A stretch of DNA of 64,000 bases from an uncultured Myxococcales bacterium (GCA_937975765.1 CALJUR010000092.1:8309-72308), one strand, 5' to 3'. Positions 7,670 through 16,039 are shown, counted from the first letter of the stretch. Notes: generated by a model from the letters alone, not told the origin. A program made the numbers and translations.

Positions 7670-7698
7670 CTGTTGAATCGACGCCCGATCCGTACAAT
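7670..7698 (+). promoter_or_regulatory. Probable promoter of the lipoprotein gene at 7728
   Basis: A strong -10 TACAAT (7693-7698) with a weak -35 CTGTTG at 17-nt spacing, overlapping the end of the previous gene. Confidence 0.4.
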
Positions 7699-7727
7699 TG
7701 CAACCGGCGAACCGGACGGGGGAACCC

Positions 7728-9629
7728 ATGCGACGCGACTCCATCATCACCGCCAGCCTGCTGGCCGCGATCCTCTGCCTGCCGTCCTGCGGCGGCGGCG
7801 ACCAGCCGGGAACCCCGGACACGCCGACGGGCGACGTGCCGGCCGCCGAGGAGGTCACCGTCGAGGACGTGTCGCAGGAGGCCGAGGCGTCGCAGGACCG
7901 GCCCCCGACGCCGACGGGCTACGAGATCATCCTGCTGACCAGCGAGGACGGCTGCATCCAGTCCCTGGTCAGCGAGTCGAACCCGCTGCGCGCCCGCGTG
8001 GTGGCGTACGACCAGGTCTCGTCCGTGCAGGACATCGAACTGGTCTACACGATCACCGCCGTGACCGACCTGGACGGCAACCCGGTGCAGGACGGCGACG
8101 GGTCGCTGTCCAGCCTGTCCGCCACGACCGACGGGGAAGGGATCGGGCGGAACGACTTCCGGTGCGGGATGGACGGGGGCCTGACCTACACGGTCGAGGT
8201 GACGGCGCCCTCCATCGACGCGGACCCGAAGACGTACTGCGTCACCTGCTCGGACGTGCCGCTGGGCTGCCTGGACGTGCTGGTGAAGTGGGAGGGCCTG
8301 GGCACCGCGAAGGACGTGCAGGTGCAGGTGCTTCCCGGCGACTACGGCTGCGACATCAACCTGGGCCCGCGAACCGAGATCGATGACGAGTTGCTGATCG
8401 CGGACCTGATGGTGCCGTCGCTGAACTCGTCCATCCGGCTGGAGAACCTGCCGCAGGGCCCGGTCACGTTGCGGGGCCGCGCGAAGTGGGTCAGCCCCTC
8501 GGGCGGCACGCGCGAGGCGTGCTTCTCGCTGGGCGCCTGCCGCGACGGCGTCGTGGTGCTGCCCGACCAGTGCAAGACCGTCAGCCTGGAACTGCTGTTC
8601 GAGCCGCTGAACCCGGCGGGCGACTACGAGAGCATCGACAAGTTCGACTTCTCGGACCTGATCCGGGAGTGCGCGGGAGGCGAGACGTCGATCCCGGGGT
8701 GCGTCAGCAGCGCGGGCGACGTCGGCAAGACGATCTGCTGCGCGCTGTCCGAGATCATGAAACTGTTCAACACGCCGGGCGCATTCCTGTTCGACAACAT
8801 CACCGAACTGGCCAAGCAGGCGCTGCCGACGATCATCGTGGACGCGTTCGTCAACCTGTTCCACGACGCGGTCGTGGCCGTGCTGGAGAAGCTGATCGCG
8901 GACAACGCCCCGCCATGGCTGAAGCAGTTCCTGACGATCGGCGGGGAGTTCGTGGACGCGATCACGACGGTCGAACTGATGTCCAACCTGACGCTGTCCA
9001 AGCAGCAGAACAACTACCAGGTCGAGGGCTGCCACTTCTGGACCGGCATCGCGCTGAACTTCAACGGCCAGCGCTATGCCTACAGCATCACCGACCTGCA
9101 GAACGCGCAGGTCCCCGTGAACCTGCTGGGCGGCTGCTACAACGCCCGGGTGCAGAACAACGACCAGCTGTCCATCGATCCGCACGCCGTGAACCTGAAC
9201 TACGGGCGACTGGTGCTGTTCGTGCTGAACGAGGTGGTGCTGGCGAACATCACGGGCGGGCAGGCCCACAGCATCCAGGAGGCGGTCCACCTGTGGATCG
9301 ACTGCAAGAAGGTCTCGGAGGGCATCCTGAACGAGATCGCGGGATGGTTCGGCAGCAACGACCCGAAGATCATCGAGGACGCCTGCAACGGGGCGATCGA
9401 CCTGGCGGCGCCGATGCTGGAGAACTTCCTGGAGGCGATGAAGCTGGACACGCACCTGGCGCTGACGGGGTCGGCGCTGCTGGTGGACGACGACTGCGAC
9501 GCGAACAGCAGGGTCGATCTGATCACCCGGGGCGCCTGGGACGGCAGCGTGCAGTCGTCCGGGTCCGTGCAGGGCGAGGTCACGGGGACGTTCGAGGCCG
9601 TCCGGAAGGGCTACACGCCGAGGAACTAG
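7728..9629 (+). CDS. Large secreted lipoprotein of unknown function
   Basis: ATG 7728 begins a lipoprotein signal peptide with lipobox LPSC, then a short Asp/Glu/Pro-rich spacer (~20-57). The next ~180 residues are beta-rich and Cys-containing (CRDG, CVTCSD), resembling an Ig-like or bacterial surface domain. The middle and C-terminal parts (residues ~300-560) are helical and contain DFSDLIRECAGG and repeated ALSEIMKLF-type helices. The residue after Cys is Gly, which suggests sorting to the outer membrane. I recognise no enzymatic motif. It is followed after nine bases by a REPIN-like element, probably acting as terminator with the convergent gene. Confidence 0.75.
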   Translation: MRRDSIITASLLAAILCLPSCGGGDQPGTPDTPTGDVPAAEEVTVEDVSQEAEASQDRPPTPTGYEIILLTSEDGCIQSLVSESNPLRARVVAYDQVSSVQDIELVYTITAVTDLDGNPVQDGDGSLSSLSATTDGEGIGRNDFRCGMDGGLTYTVEVTAPSIDADPKTYCVTCSDVPLGCLDVLVKWEGLGTAKDVQVQVLPGDYGCDINLGPRTEIDDELLIADLMVPSLNSSIRLENLPQGPVTLRGRAKWVSPSGGTREACFSLGACRDGVVVLPDQCKTVSLELLFEPLNPAGDYESIDKFDFSDLIRECAGGETSIPGCVSSAGDVGKTICCALSEIMKLFNTPGAFLFDNITELAKQALPTIIVDAFVNLFHDAVVAVLEKLIADNAPPWLKQFLTIGGEFVDAITTVELMSNLTLSKQQNNYQVEGCHFWTGIALNFNGQRYAYSITDLQNAQVPVNLLGGCYNARVQNNDQLSIDPHAVNLNYGRLVLFVLNEVVLANITGGQAHSIQEAVHLWIDCKKVSEGILNEIAGWFGSNDPKIIEDACNGAIDLAAPMLENFLEAMKLDTHLALTGSALLVDDDCDANSRVDLITRGAWDGSVQSSGSVQGEVTGTFEAVRKGYTPRN

Positions 9630-9637
9630 GACGAATC

Positions 9638-9733
9638 TGTAGGGCGGGGGCCCCGTCCCCCGCCTTCTGTGGTTCACGCGATCCCCGTCGTACCGCGGAT
9701 GCCCTGGGCGGGGCACGGGGGCCCCGCCCTACA
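9638..9733. repeat. REPIN-like element, full copy
   Basis: Arms 9638-9664 and 9707-9733 in inverted orientation around a 42-nt core, 96 bp in total. The core (GGTTCACGCGAT near its start) aligns with the reverse complement of the core of 14940-15030 (GGTTCATGCGAT), so these are two copies of one element. Located between convergent genes. Confidence 0.85.
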
Positions 9734-9816
9734 TCAGGCCTCGCCCCGCCCTGCATCAGGGCGCGACCCGTCCTGCATCAGGCCTCGCCCCGCCCTGCAT
9801 CAGGGCGCGACCCGCG
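9729..9816. repeat. Four-unit 22-bp alternating tandem repeat copied from a gene end
   Basis: Units at 9729, 9751, 9773 and 9795 alternate A-B-A-B (…CATCAGGCCTCGCCCCGCC and …CATCAGGGCGCGACCCG), so the array is two copies of a 44-bp block. The last unit is the actual 3' end of the nuclease gene that stops at 9800; the others are extra copies of its last codons joined to REPIN-arm sequence. Confidence 0.8.
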
Positions 9817-10840
9817 CCAGCGCCGCCTCCACCGGGCGATGGTCCGACGCCGTGCCCGGCTGCACGCCGCGCTGGGTGCTGCCCGCGAAGCCTCGCCAGA
9901 AGACGTAGTCCAGCCTCCGCGTCGGGGCGTCGGCCGGGAAGGTCAGCGACCCGTCCTCGGGCGTGTCGGGCGAGTCGTCCAGGAAGACCTCCTTCAGGCC
10001 GGTCCCGGCGCGAGCGATCTCGATCGTGCGGTCGGTCGTGAAATCGATCGCCTCGTCGGGAAAACCGTTCTTGCGCAGCGCGTTCGGCGGCACGGCGTTG
10101 AAGTCGCCGGCCGCGATGACCGGCGTCCCGGCGGGCACGGCCTTCATGGCGTCGGCCAGGATCGCGGCCTGGGCCTCGCGGTTGCCCTGCGAGAAGGCCT
10201 CCAGGTGCACGTTGAAAAGGTCGACGAACGCGTCCGGGGCCAGCCGAACCCGCGCCCGCTGCAGCGAGCGATGCAGGTACGCGCGGTTGTATAGGGCGGA
10301 CCACTCCGCGGGCTGGGGCATCGGCTGGCGAACGCACGACTCGATCGGGAACCGGGACAGGATGGCCTGGCCGCTGTGGATGCGGCCGACCTGGCGCGCG
10401 GGCGGCCAGAACGGGAACGGAAGGTGGTTCACCTTCCACGTGGTGACGAAGCAGCCGTATGGGAAGCCGGTCGCCTGCCGCAGGTACTCGAACTGGTCGA
10501 TGTCGCCGCTGCGGCGGGAGGGGCGGTCCACCTCCTGCAGGAAGACGATGTCGGGGTCGCTGTCGCGGACCCGGCCGGCGATGGCATCCAGGTTGGCACG
10601 CACGTCCGGGGCCGCGTGCACGTCGGTGGGCGCACCCAGGCCGCCACCGAAGCCCACGTTCCAGGTCAGGACCTTCAGCACGTTCGGCGGGACCCGTGCC
10701 GGCGCATCCTTCGTTGCCACGATCTCGGCGCGCGCCGCGTCGTCGCCGTCCCAGCCGGACGTCGCCCAGTACAGCACCACCCCCGCCACGACGGCCAGGA
10801 TACCTGCGGCCGCCAGGCCGACGATCAGCGAACGAGCCAT
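9800..10840 (-). CDS. Membrane-anchored endonuclease/exonuclease/phosphatase family protein
   Basis: 346 aa with an uncleaved N-terminal helix (residues ~4-26) that anchors the domain outside the cytoplasm. The EEP fold is clear: Asn61 in LTWNVGF, Glu103 in FLQEVDR, His212 in NVHLEAF, Asp246/Asn248 in AAGDFNAVP and Asp333-His334 in TASDHRP. These are the metal-binding and catalytic residues of Mg-dependent phosphodiesterases. The family includes nucleases, sphingomyelinases and inositol phosphatases, so the substrate is open; an extracytoplasmic anchor favours a phospholipid or extracellular nucleic acid. TAGAAT at 10877-10882 (minus) and GGGAGG before the ATG are the likely signals. Divergent from the GH5 gene. 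Confidence 0.85.
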   Translation of the reverse strand: MARSLIVGLAAAGILAVVAGVVLYWATSGWDGDDAARAEIVATKDAPARVPPNVLKVLTWNVGFGGGLGAPTDVHAAPDVRANLDAIAGRVRDSDPDIVFLQEVDRPSRRSGDIDQFEYLRQATGFPYGCFVTTWKVNHLPFPFWPPARQVGRIHSGQAILSRFPIESCVRQPMPQPAEWSALYNRAYLHRSLQRARVRLAPDAFVDLFNVHLEAFSQGNREAQAAILADAMKAVPAGTPVIAAGDFNAVPPNALRKNGFPDEAIDFTTDRTIEIARAGTGLKEVFLDDSPDTPEDGSLTFPADAPTRRLDYVFWRGFAGSTQRGVQPGTASDHRPVEAALARVAP

Positions 10841-10890
10841 GCCAACACCTCCCGCGTTCAGCCCCCGTGCCAGCCGATTCTACCCGTACG

Positions 10891-10920
10891 TTGACAAGGG
10901 GAGACGGGAAACCGTAGCCT
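10891..10920 (+). promoter_or_regulatory. Promoter of the GH5 gene, leaderless type
   Basis: TTGACA (10891-10896), an 18-nt spacer and TAGCCT (10915-10920). The ATG follows six bases after the -10 box with no Shine-Dalgarno, so transcription probably starts at the initiation codon. Confidence 0.6.
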
Positions 10921-10926
10921 GCCGCC

Positions 10927-12180
10927 ATGAAACCCGCATGCCACGACCGTCGTTCCCGCGGGCTGCCGGGCCTCCTGGCGACCCTGGCGCTGCTGGTGTC
11001 CTTCGCGGCCGGGTGCGGCAAGGGCGACGCGACGGAAGACGCGACGGGCGACGTGCCGGGCGATGCGACGAGCGACGTCCCCGAGGATCTGCCGGACGCA
11101 ACCGACCCTGGAACCGACGCCTTCCCGCTGTCCCCGAACCTTCCCCCGCTGCCTCTGCGCGTCCAGGGAAGGTACGTGGTGGACCGCGACGGGCTGCGGG
11201 TGCGCCTGGTCGGCGTGAACTGGAACGGCGGCCACCAGGAGTCGTTCGTGCCGACCGGCCTGGACCACCAGACCCCGGCCGCGATCGCGGCGCGCCTGCG
11301 CGAGATGGGCTTCAACTCGGTCCGGCTGACCTACAGCGACCGGATGGTGCGGGACAACCCGGTCCCGCCCGACGCGGCGCTGGCGGCGAACCCGAGCCTG
11401 CAGGGGCGCCCGGCCCTCGAGACGTTCGACGCCGTGGTCGAGGCGCTGGCCGCCGAGGGGCTGCTGGTCCTACTGAACAACCACATGTCGGACGCGGCGT
11501 GGTGCTGCTCGCTGGAGGACGGGAACGCGCTCTGGTACAACCCGAGCTTCCCCGAGAGCGACTGGATCGCGAACTGGCTGGCCCTGGCGCGGCGGTACCG
11601 GCACGTCGCGGCGGTCGCGGGTGCCGACCTGCGCAACGAGCCCCGCTTCCCGGCGCAATGGGGGAGCGCGGGCGGCGACGAGATCGACTGGCCGGCGGCG
11701 GCCGAGCGTTGCGGGACGGCGCTGCTGGCCGAGAACCCCGACCTGCTGATCCTGGTGGAGGGCACGAACTTTGCCACCGACCTGTCCGATGCGGGCGGCC
11801 GTCCGATCGCGCTGCCGGCCGACCGCCTGGTGTACTCGGCCCACGACTACCCCTGGAGCACGCCGGGGCTGGCCTCGACCTACGACGACTACGCGATGAT
11901 GGTCGACGGCGCGTGGGGATACCTGATGGACGGCCCGGGCGCGGCCCCGGTGTGGCTGGGCGAGTTCGGCACGGGGCACGACGCGATGGATGCGAACTGG
12001 TGGCAGTGGATCGGTCGGTACGTGTCGGAACGCCAACTGGACTGGGCCCTGTGGCTGATCTTCGCGGACCCGGGCAGCACCTGGGGCCTGCTGGACCCGG
12101 CCACGCTGCAGCCGACGAATGCCGCGTTCTGGGAGTCGCTGCAAGGGACGTTCATGGGACCGGCGGGAACCGCGAAGTGA
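10927..12180 (+). CDS. GH5-like (cellulase-family) secreted lipoprotein
   Basis: Lipoprotein signal peptide with AAGC at Cys30, then a ~35-residue Asp/Ala/Pro-rich spacer (DATGDVPGDATSDVP). The rest is a glycoside hydrolase family 5 TIM barrel: GVNWNGGH near residue 96, FNSVRLTYS, a probable acid/base Glu238 in ADLRNEP and a probable nucleophile Glu346 in WLGEFGTG, with HDYPW between them. GH5 enzymes cut beta-1,4-linked glucans, mannans or related glycans by a retaining mechanism; the exact substrate is unknown. As an outer-membrane lipoprotein (Gly after Cys) it would act at the cell surface. The promoter suggests a leaderless message. Confidence 0.88.
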   Translation: MKPACHDRRSRGLPGLLATLALLVSFAAGCGKGDATEDATGDVPGDATSDVPEDLPDATDPGTDAFPLSPNLPPLPLRVQGRYVVDRDGLRVRLVGVNWNGGHQESFVPTGLDHQTPAAIAARLREMGFNSVRLTYSDRMVRDNPVPPDAALAANPSLQGRPALETFDAVVEALAAEGLLVLLNNHMSDAAWCCSLEDGNALWYNPSFPESDWIANWLALARRYRHVAAVAGADLRNEPRFPAQWGSAGGDEIDWPAAAERCGTALLAENPDLLILVEGTNFATDLSDAGGRPIALPADRLVYSAHDYPWSTPGLASTYDDYAMMVDGAWGYLMDGPGAAPVWLGEFGTGHDAMDANWWQWIGRYVSERQLDWALWLIFADPGSTWGLLDPATLQPTNAAFWESLQGTFMGPAGTAK

Positions 12181-12198
12181 CCGCGGCGCGCCGCGGGA

Positions 12199-13137
12199 TC
12201 AGGTCGCGGACGGCCCCTTCGACTTCTGCACGAAGTTCATCGCGGCGGTGACCATCGAGGCCACGTCGGCCAGGTTGGCGGGGACGACCAGCGTCGTGTC
12301 GGAGGCGTTGGCCAGTTCGCCGAAGCGCACCAGGTACTGTTCCGCCACGCGCAGTTGCATGGCCTCGACGCCGCCGGGCGCCTTCACCGCCTCGCCGACC
12401 TTCCGCATCCCTTCCGCGGTCGCGGTCGCGACGGCCAGGATCGCCGCCGCCTGGCCTTCCGCCTCGTTGATCTTCTGCTGGCGCGACGCCTCCGACGCCT
12501 TGATGACCTGCTGCTTGGCGCCTTCCGCGTTGTTGATGGCGGCATCGCGCGCGCCTTCCGACGTCAGGATCACCGCGCGCTTCTCCCGTTCCGCGCGCAT
12601 CTGCTTCTCCATGGCGGCCAGCACGTCGTGCGGCGGCGTGATGTTCTTGATCTCGTAGCGCAGCACCTTGACGCCCCAGGGCTCGGATGCCTTGTCCAGT
12701 TCCGTGACGACCTGGCTGTTGATGTGCGTGCGCTCCTCGAACGTCCGGTCCAGGTCGATCTTGCCCACCTCGGAGCGCAGCGTCGTCTGGGCCAACTGCA
12801 TCAGGGCGTAGACGTAGTCGGACACGCCGTAGGAAGCCTTCTCGGCGTTCATCACCTTCAGGTACAGCACGCCGTCCACGGCGACCTGCACGTTGTCGCG
12901 AGTGATGCAGACCTGTTCCGGGATGTCGATGGCCCGCTCCTTCAGCAGGTGGCGGTACCGGATGGTGTCCACGAACGGCAGCAGGATGTAGAAGCCCGCC
13001 TCCAGCGTGGCGTGGAACTTGCCCAGCCGCTCGACGACGTAGGCGTTCTGCTGCGGCACCACGACCGCGGTCTTGACCAGCACCACGATCACGACCAGCG
13101 CCAGCACCCCGACGACGACCAAGGTTCCGATATCCAT
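12199..13137 (-). CDS. qmcA: SPFH/stomatin-family membrane protease regulator (QmcA-like)
   Basis: 312 aa. N-terminal membrane anchor (residues ~4-27), then the SPFH/band-7 domain (VVPQQNAYVVERLGKFHATL, GFYILLPFVDTIRYR, RDNVQVAVDGVLYLKV), a long coiled coil (EKQMRAEREKRAVILTSEGA) and a C-terminal oligomerisation region. Stomatin-like proteins assemble large membrane rings associated with proteases and lipid microdomains. It lies 36 bp downstream of an NfeD gene, the classic NfeD-SPFH operon in which the NfeD OB domain partners the SPFH protein. Length and start agree with the family. Confidence 0.93.
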   Translation of the reverse strand: MDIGTLVVVGVLALVVIVVLVKTAVVVPQQNAYVVERLGKFHATLEAGFYILLPFVDTIRYRHLLKERAIDIPEQVCITRDNVQVAVDGVLYLKVMNAEKASYGVSDYVYALMQLAQTTLRSEVGKIDLDRTFEERTHINSQVVTELDKASEPWGVKVLRYEIKNITPPHDVLAAMEKQMRAEREKRAVILTSEGARDAAINNAEGAKQQVIKASEASRQQKINEAEGQAAAILAVATATAEGMRKVGEAVKAPGGVEAMQLRVAEQYLVRFGELANASDTTLVVPANLADVASMVTAAMNFVQKSKGPSAT

Positions 13138-13173
13138 GGGGTCCTCCTGTTTCGCGACGGCACGCGGCCGCCG

Positions 13174-13626
13174 TCATTCACGATGCTCGCGGGCCAGGTG
13201 CAGGGTCAGGCCGTCGACCTTCGCAACCCGGCAGCGGGTCCCGGCGACCAGCGGCGCGTCGTCGATGTTGCGGGCGGCCCAGGGGGTGCCGCGCAACTCG
13301 GCGCGGCCGACGGCACCGGGAGCCAGATCCTCCAGGGCCACGGCCGTCTCGTCCTCCAGGCGATCGATGCGGGGGACGGCCCTGGACCGGGTCCCCATCC
13401 ATCGCAGCATCGGGCCGCGGAAGGCCAGCAGCAGCACCACGGACAGCACGGCGAAGGCCAGGATCTCGCCCCATAACGGCAGTTGGAGGCCGATACCGGC
13501 GGCCAGCCCGACGATGACGGCGGCGACCCCGAAGAAGATCAGCACGAAGCCGGGGGTGACGATCTCCAGCACCAGCAAGGCCCCCCCGGCCACCACCCAC
13601 ATCCACCAGACCATCGGCCACTCCAC
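13174..13626 (-). CDS. Short NfeD family protein
   Basis: 150 aa. The GTG at 13626 has AGGAG eight bases upstream. Residues 1-75 contain three to four membrane helices (WMWVVAGGALLVLEIVTPGF, GLQLPLWGEILAFAVL) and residues ~85-150 form the OB-fold typical of NfeD1b (AVALEDLAPGAVGRAELRG, VAKVDGLTLHL). Short NfeD proteins lack the ClpP-like protease domain and accompany SPFH proteins such as the adjacent downstream gene, probably modulating membrane quality control. Confidence 0.9.
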   Translation of the reverse strand: MEWPMVWWMWVVAGGALLVLEIVTPGFVLIFFGVAAVIVGLAAGIGLQLPLWGEILAFAVLSVVLLLAFRGPMLRWMGTRSRAVPRIDRLEDETAVALEDLAPGAVGRAELRGTPWAARNIDDAPLVAGTRCRVAKVDGLTLHLAREHRE

Positions 13627-13653
13627 AAGGCAACTCCTGGGACGGATGGGACG

Positions 13654-13682
13654 AGCCTAGCGAGGGGCGGGAGGGGCGTCAA
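13654..13682 (-). promoter_or_regulatory. Promoter of the nfeD-qmcA operon
   Basis: Minus strand: TTGACG (13677-13682), 17-nt spacer, TAGGCT (13654-13659), 28 nt upstream of the GTG start. Confidence 0.65.
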
Positions 13683-13710
13683 CCCGCAGGAAGGATCCAC
13701 CGATGCTCCC

Positions 13711-13740
13711 TTGAAACCTGCGCGTCCCATCTGGTACGGT
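13711..13740 (+). promoter_or_regulatory. Promoter of the Cys-rich lipoprotein gene at 13789
   Basis: TTGAAA (13711-13716), 18-nt spacer, TACGGT (13735-13740). It lies back to back with the nfeD promoter. Confidence 0.5.
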
Positions 13741-13788
13741 TCCGCCTTGCCGCGACCGGTCCGCGGCGCCCGTCCGGACGAGGAAAAC

Positions 13789-14856
13789 ATGCGACGCTTC
13801 TCCATTCTCCCGCTGCTGTCGTTCGCCATCCTGCTGGCCTGCGAAGGGACCCCGAACAACCCGAACCTCTCGACCGACTTCAACCCGGGCGGCCTGACGC
13901 AGGACGTGACGGGCGAACCGACGGACGATGCGACCGGACCGCGGGACGTCCCGGCGGAGACGCCTGCGGACGCGGACGCGCAGGACCCGGGCGCCGAGGC
14001 GATGCCGGCCGACGTGCCGGCGGATGCGGAGATCCCGTTGGACGTGGCTCCGATCGATGTGGCGCCGACGGATGTTCCGCCGGACGACAGCGTGGCTCCG
14101 GAATGCGAGGAAGGCGGGATCCGCGGGGTCCCGTGCGGCCTGAACGGCAACGGCGTGCAGCCCCAGGCGTGCACCGGGGGGCGCTGGGTCGACAGCGGGC
14201 CGTGCGACGACCCGGATGCGTGCACGAACGGCGACCGCCACGAACTGCCGTGCGGGCTGAACGGCCGGGGCACGACGGTGGACGAGTGCGTCAACGGCCA
14301 GTGGACGATCGGGGAGTGCCTGGACCCGGACGCATGCGTGGACGGGGACTCGACGGTCGTGGCGTGCGGGAAGAAGGACGCCGGCCGGCAGGCGCGGCAG
14401 TGCCAGCAGGGGCAGTGGGTGGACGTCGGCGAATGCATCCAGCCCGGCCGGTGGCGGTGCATCGACAACGTGTGCACCCCGTCCCTCGGGGACGCGTCTT
14501 GCGGCAACGGCACGTGCGCGCCGCGGTCCGGCGAATCGCCCTCGTCGTGCCCGGCGGACTGCGGCGCCCTCCCCTCGATCGACGGACAGGGGCAGCCCTG
14601 CCAGGACGCGATCGACTGCGCGTTCTACGCCTGGGTCGCCAACGGTCCGGGCTACTGGGAGTGCGCGGGGCTGTTCAACCGGACGTGCCGGGCGGTCGTG
14701 AGCGGCACGTACTGCGACACCGACGGGTGGGACTACTGCTACTTCGATCGATCGGCGATCGAGACCGACCGGTCGTGCCCGGAGGACTGCGTCCCCGAAT
14801 ACCTCAACTGCGGGTCGGACCTGGAGTGCATCTACCAGGCGTGGCCGACGATCTGA
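13789..14856 (+). CDS. Cys-rich secreted lipoprotein with three tandem modules
   Basis: ATG 13789; signal peptide with lipobox LLAC at Cys18, then a ~85-residue spacer of Asp/Pro/Ala repeats (DVPADAEIPLDVAPIDVAPT). From residue ~104 three consecutive ~42-residue modules share the pattern C-x-x-GG/GD...CG-NG-G...Q/E-C...G-W...G-x-C..P-D-A-C, followed by a second Cys-rich region (CGNGTCAPRSGESPSSCPADC). The even Cys spacing implies disulfide-stabilised surface modules of the kind common in myxobacterial exported proteins. No enzyme motif. The function may be adhesive or structural. Confidence 0.75.
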   Translation: MRRFSILPLLSFAILLACEGTPNNPNLSTDFNPGGLTQDVTGEPTDDATGPRDVPAETPADADAQDPGAEAMPADVPADAEIPLDVAPIDVAPTDVPPDDSVAPECEEGGIRGVPCGLNGNGVQPQACTGGRWVDSGPCDDPDACTNGDRHELPCGLNGRGTTVDECVNGQWTIGECLDPDACVDGDSTVVACGKKDAGRQARQCQQGQWVDVGECIQPGRWRCIDNVCTPSLGDASCGNGTCAPRSGESPSSCPADCGALPSIDGQGQPCQDAIDCAFYAWVANGPGYWECAGLFNRTCRAVVSGTYCDTDGWDYCYFDRSAIETDRSCPEDCVPEYLNCGSDLECIYQAWPTI

Positions 14857-14904
14857 GGGTCGGATCGGCCTGCAACCACCGCCGGTCTCGGCCGCGATCC
14901 AGGA

Positions 14905-14933
14905 GGCGGGGGGCGGGGCCCCCGCCCGATGCA
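14905..14933 (+). repeat. Solo REPIN-type arm
   Basis: A diverged palindromic arm (GGCGGGGGGCGGGGCCCCC... ending GATGCA) directly preceding the complete element at 14940. Confidence 0.6.
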
Positions 14934-14939
14934 GGGCGA

Positions 14940-15030
14940 TGCAGGGCGGGGCCCTCGTGCCCCGCCCGGGGCGTCTGGAGCAGCGGCCGGATATCGCATG
15001 AACCATGAATGGCGGGGCCCTCGCCCTACA
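14940..15030. repeat. REPIN-like element, copy with one shortened arm
   Basis: Arm 14940-14966 (TGCAGGGCGGGG...), 44-nt core, and shortened arm 15011-15030 ending CCCTACA. Read in reverse it matches 9638-9733 in both arms and core. Its end supplies the TAG stop codon of the dihydrouridine synthase gene. Confidence 0.75.
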
Positions 15031-15991
15031 GCAGCCTCGCCACGTTCGCCTCGTACTCGGGCAGGGTGCGGGACTTCAGGACGCGCCGGGTGTCGGGGCC
15101 CAGCGCCGTCCAGTAGGCCCAGACCTCCTTCATCCGGGCCAGCACCGGCCCGGGACCGCCCTGCAGTTCGCATCGGTACGCTTCGTACAGGTCTTCGTGG
15201 AACCGCGCCAGCGCGGGCCGCATGGCCTCGTCGCCGGGCGAGGAGCCGTCGAGGATCGCGGCCGGCAGCCAGGGCCGCGCGATCGCCCCGCGCCCGATCA
15301 CCAGGCTGGACAGGTCGGGGAACCGCGCGCACAGGTCGCGGGCCGGGTCGGGCATCACGACGTCGCCGTTGTAGGCCACGGGGTGCGCCAGCAGCGCCTT
15401 CAGCCGGGCGAACGCTTCGACATCTGCCCGGCCGGCATACTGCTGGCGGCCGGTACGCGGGTGGAGGGTGATCTCGACGATCGGGTGGCGGTTCAGGGTC
15501 TCGACCAGCGCCAGCGACTCGTCCTCGCGTTCCATCCCCAGGCGCATCTTGACCGACAGCCGGCAGCGCAGGCCGTCGCAGGCGGCGTCCAGGAAGGCGT
15601 CGATGGCGACGGGGTCGCGCAGCATGCCCGCACCCCGGCCGCGCGTGGTCACGGTCCCGGACGGGCAGCCCAGGTTCCAGTTGACCTCGCCATATCCCAG
15701 TTCGTCGTGCAGGAAGTTCGCGATCTCCCGGAAGTCGCGGCCGTCCTTGCCCAGCAACTGCGGGACCAGGGGCAGCGAGTCGCGGTTGTTCTCGGGCAGC
15801 AGGTCCGCGAAGTGCCTGCGGTGCGGCAGCCGGCCGTGAGTGGTCGTCACGAAGGGCGCCATCGCGCGGGCGATTCCCCCGAAGTGGCGCCGGTAGACGC
15901 GCCGGAAGGTGGCGGTGGTGACGCCCTGCAGGGGGGCCAGCACGATCGGGGGGATCCGGAGCCCGCACGGGCCGTGCGTCGGGTCGTCCAT
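15026..15991 (-). CDS. tRNA-dihydrouridine synthase family protein
   Basis: 321 aa, the usual length for Dus enzymes. FMN-binding TIM barrel starting PPIVLAPLQGVT, catalytic Cys109 in NWNLGCPSGT, the substrate/FMN region RLSVKMRLG, TLHPRTGRQQYAGRAD, and the FMN phosphate site VIGRGAIARPWL. Dus proteins reduce specific uridines in tRNA to dihydrouridine with NADPH. Subfamily (A, B or C) is not assigned; NWNLGCPSGTV resembles the DusC side. No Shine-Dalgarno; TACAAT (16000-16005, minus) ends eight bases upstream of ATG, suggesting a leaderless message. The stop lies in a REPIN-like arm. Confidence 0.9.
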   Translation of the reverse strand: MDDPTHGPCGLRIPPIVLAPLQGVTTATFRRVYRRHFGGIARAMAPFVTTTHGRLPHRRHFADLLPENNRDSLPLVPQLLGKDGRDFREIANFLHDELGYGEVNWNLGCPSGTVTTRGRGAGMLRDPVAIDAFLDAACDGLRCRLSVKMRLGMEREDESLALVETLNRHPIVEITLHPRTGRQQYAGRADVEAFARLKALLAHPVAYNGDVVMPDPARDLCARFPDLSSLVIGRGAIARPWLPAAILDGSSPGDEAMRPALARFHEDLYEAYRCELQGGPGPVLARMKEVWAYWTALGPDTRRVLKSRTLPEYEANVARLL

Positions 15992-15999
15992 GGGGCGGG

Positions 16000-16005
16000 A
16001 TTGTA
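16000..16005 (-). promoter_or_regulatory. -10 box of the Dus gene (leaderless type)
   Basis: TACAAT on the minus strand with a weak CTGCCG -35 at 18-nt spacing; ATG follows after eight bases. TAGGATAAT on the plus strand at 16004-16012 may serve the divergent GH31 gene. Confidence 0.4.
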
Positions 16006-16039
16006 GGATAATCGGGCGCGTCCCGGCAGCGGGGAACCA

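Noticed and set aside
15005..16006. Plus-strand protein antisense to the dihydrouridine synthase
   Set aside because: Translation is His/Gln/Val-rich off-frame sequence with no domain; the minus-strand gene accounts for all conserved motifs.
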